From contig CAKMRJ010003334.1 of NCBI GenBank assembly GCA_928212115.1, positions 27,974,659 through 28,038,658 of the forward strand: a stretch of DNA of 64,000 bases. Direction: 5' to 3'. Every line of letters starts with the position of its first letter. Position 1 is the stretch's first letter. The stretch is from Lactuca virosa. Lineage: Eukaryota; Streptophyta; Magnoliopsida; Asterales; Asteraceae. The notes under the pieces were generated by a model that had not been told where the DNA came from, ran no database searches, and saw nothing but the letters and a program-made list of their open reading frames with translations. Positions 61,955 through 64,000 of the stretch are shown piece by piece. A program made the translations under genes and the position numbers.

Positions 61955-64000
61955 TGTAACATCCTGTTTCCAGCCATTTTTGAGCCATGGAACGGAAGTC
62001 GATTGTGTAAGGTTTTGGGACTTAAGGAGGCAAAGTTTAGTACTTATGGAAGGAGTTAATGATAGTTAAGAGATTTTACCCTTGAATTGTGTTCTAGGCC
62101 GAAGGGTAGAAAGGGAAAGGTCATAGGTCGGATCCTTGCATGAAATGTGGATTTTTGTTCGAGACATTTTTAGTCCAAAATATTTAGATCATATTGTAGA
62201 GCTCTTCAACACCTTTCCGTGGATATAAATAACGTCAAAAACGGAGTTGGAACGAAGAAGTTATGACCGTTTGAAGTTAGGACGGTTTTGGGCTGAGCCG
62301 CGTACGTTGGGCATACTCAACGTGTACGATGGCGTACTAGGGCCTCCCCAGTACGCTGGGCATAAATTAAGTACACTTGGCATACGAGATCAGTGCCCAA
62401 ACCCTATTTTCGTGGTTTGAGCCCTATTTAAGCTCCTTAATTTCCACAAACCCATTCCATTCTCAGCCTCCACCTATCCAATACCCTCTCTTGAAACCCT
62501 AACCCTAGATTGAGCCTTGTGAGTAAAAAGAAGGTGTTTTTAAGTGATTTGGAGTATTCTTGGTGCACCTTGGCGAAGAAGGAACTCATTGAAGAAGTGT
62601 TGGTTGCATTGGAGTTTGTAGATCCAGAATTTGTTCAACTTGATCTTTCTTTTAGAGATATAAAGTTTTAATATTGATGATGAAATTGTTAGATCTATCT
62701 AGTTCTAAGTGTTATGAGCTTTTGGTCACTTTAAGTGCATAAAGTTTAGATCTTGACAGTTTGTGACATTTTTATGGATAAAGTTGGAAACTTTATCCAT
62801 CTGAACATCATTTTGATTCAGATATGAAGGTTGGAGACTTGGACTGAATGGATTAAGTTGAAAAAATGTACTTTTGGGTCCATTTGAGACTTAAAGACTA
62901 GATCTTGTTTGTTGGGACCATTCTAATGGATAAAGTTGGAAACTTTACCCATTATTGAGCTATTATGAACCATATAAATTAGATATTGGCCTTTTTATCC
63001 CTTCCATGCAAGAGTTGTAATGTCTTATTGGGTTAAGAACTTAGGGTTTTGGATATAAAGCACTTTATAGCAATGCAAAGTCATAAAGTTGGAAACTTTA
63101 TGACTTAGGACATTATTTTGGGCTTGAATATGAGTTTTGGACGTAAGGGCTTAATGGAATAAGCTCTAAATGGAGTTTTGGGACTTGGCTGCATACGTTG
63201 GGCATACCTGGTGGTATGCTGCACGTACACGGTCAGCGCCCTGCTTTTGGTCAACATCAGAGTACGTTGGGCGTACTCTCTTGTACGCAGGGCCTACTCC
63301 GCTGGGAAGAAATATTGACTTTTGGACCTTGACCGTTGACTTTGACTTTGACAGGGGTTGACCAAGTTTGACTTAAGGGTATTTTGGGTATTTTGAGCTA
63401 TAGTTAAGCCTTGATCTCTATCTGTTGAATAGGTGACCCGTAGAGCTAGTATTCGAAGCAATGTATTGTTTAGCTATTTGTCAGACTGGGAGGTGAGTTT
63501 TCCTCAGTGTACTTACAGGTCGAAGGCACCAAGGTCGGCCTATTGGATTGATATCCTGGTTTATCGTATGTTGCTATGTTGTAGTGATTTGTTAGATGTG
63601 TATCCTGGTATATAGGATGTTGCTATGCTGTAGAGATTTGTTAAATCTGTATCCTGGTATATAGGATGTTGCAATGTCGTAGTGATCTGTTAGATTTGTA
63701 TCATGGTATATAGGATGTTGCTATGTTGTAGTGATCTGTTAAATCTTTATACAGGTATATAGGATGTTGATATGCTGTAGTGATCTGTTAGATCTATATC
63801 CTGGTATATAGGATGTTGGTATGTTGTAGTGATCTGTTAGATTTGTATCCTGGTATGTAGGATGTTGCTATGCGGTAGTGATATGTTAGATCTGTATCCT
63901 GGTAGATAGGATGTTGTTGTGCTGTAGTGATCTATTAGATCTTTATGACTACATGTATCTGTTGTTATTGATTGATTGTTATGATATATGTTGATGTGTT
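61955..64000 (+). repeat. 3' LTR of the degraded gypsy element (runs off the window)
   Basis: Starts TGTAACATCCTGTTTCC after the polypurine tract. It contains TACGYTGGGCRTAC palindromes (62302-62390, 63186-63300), a repeated 'aaagttggaaacttta' hairpin (62777-62797, 62932-62952, 63083-63102), a TTGAC cluster (63315-63373), and a minisatellite from 63545. Its end lies beyond 64000. Confidence 0.8.
63545..63960 (+). repeat. 53-bp hairpin minisatellite
   Basis: About eight units of 'tgtatcctggtatataggatgttgctatg...gtagtgatctgttagat'. Each has the hairpin ATCCT-GGTATAT-AGGAT (for example 63602-63618). Confidence 0.92.

Noticed and set aside
63545..63960. Possible centromeric satellite
   Set aside because: The 53-bp array is short and confined to one LTR; it matches the place of minisatellites in sister LTRs.

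Overview
This window looks like a repeat-rich stretch of a large plant nuclear genome. The palindromic 'ACTCGNCGAGT' LTRs and GRF zinc-finger/MULE gene pairs remind me of lettuce (Lactuca, Asteraceae), but that genus call is inference. It holds one convincing intact host gene, a spliced RING-CH (RINGv) membrane protein at 51776-54379. Almost everything else is transposable-element DNA, much of it nested. Element limits below were set from TG...CA ends, primer-binding sites and target-site duplications (TSDs) read by eye.

Layout. 1-9500: an old Mutator-like (MULE) block with a broken GRF zinc-finger gene (+), a truncated LINE tail, and a decayed MULE transposase gene (-) split by a 3.7-kb LTR insertion (about 4749-8470). 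9502-14364: a complete but decayed Ty1/copia element (-). 16196-21774: a second decayed copia element (-, TSD GTTTG) whose gag is split by a 785-bp solo LTR (TSD TGTAG). 22230-33871: remains of an old Ty3/gypsy element (-), interrupted by a young gag-only gypsy element at 22536-31470 (TSD AATGT, LTRs about 2.48 kb). 33874-45883: a large solo LTR (-) holding another solo LTR (35292-37687, TSD TGAAA) and a deleted gypsy element (38164-44729, TSD AGAAT, tRNA-Asp-type primer site). 46306-50240: a 457-bp direct duplication, a solo LTR (46845-48984, TSD GAGAT) and two low-complexity arrays. 50241-55600: the host gene, its flanks and two small Helitron-like elements. 55850-59470: a foldback MITE, an inverted-repeat-bounded segment with a gene-like first exon, and a 1.2-kb foldback element. 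59480-64000: the 3' part of another coding-free gypsy element whose 3' LTR runs off the window.

Main candidate for something undescribed: the unrelated-looking gypsy-type LTRs here share one design. Each carries clusters of its own short palindrome (ACTCGNCGAGT, GTACGTTGGGCGTAC, CACGCGGCCCGCGTG or CCACGNCGTGG). In several LTRs a W-box-like TTGAC array follows. A downstream minisatellite is built of small hairpins whose two arms change together from unit to unit. I know of no published description, but I could not search.

No rRNA, tRNA, CRISPR or virus-derived genes were recognised.
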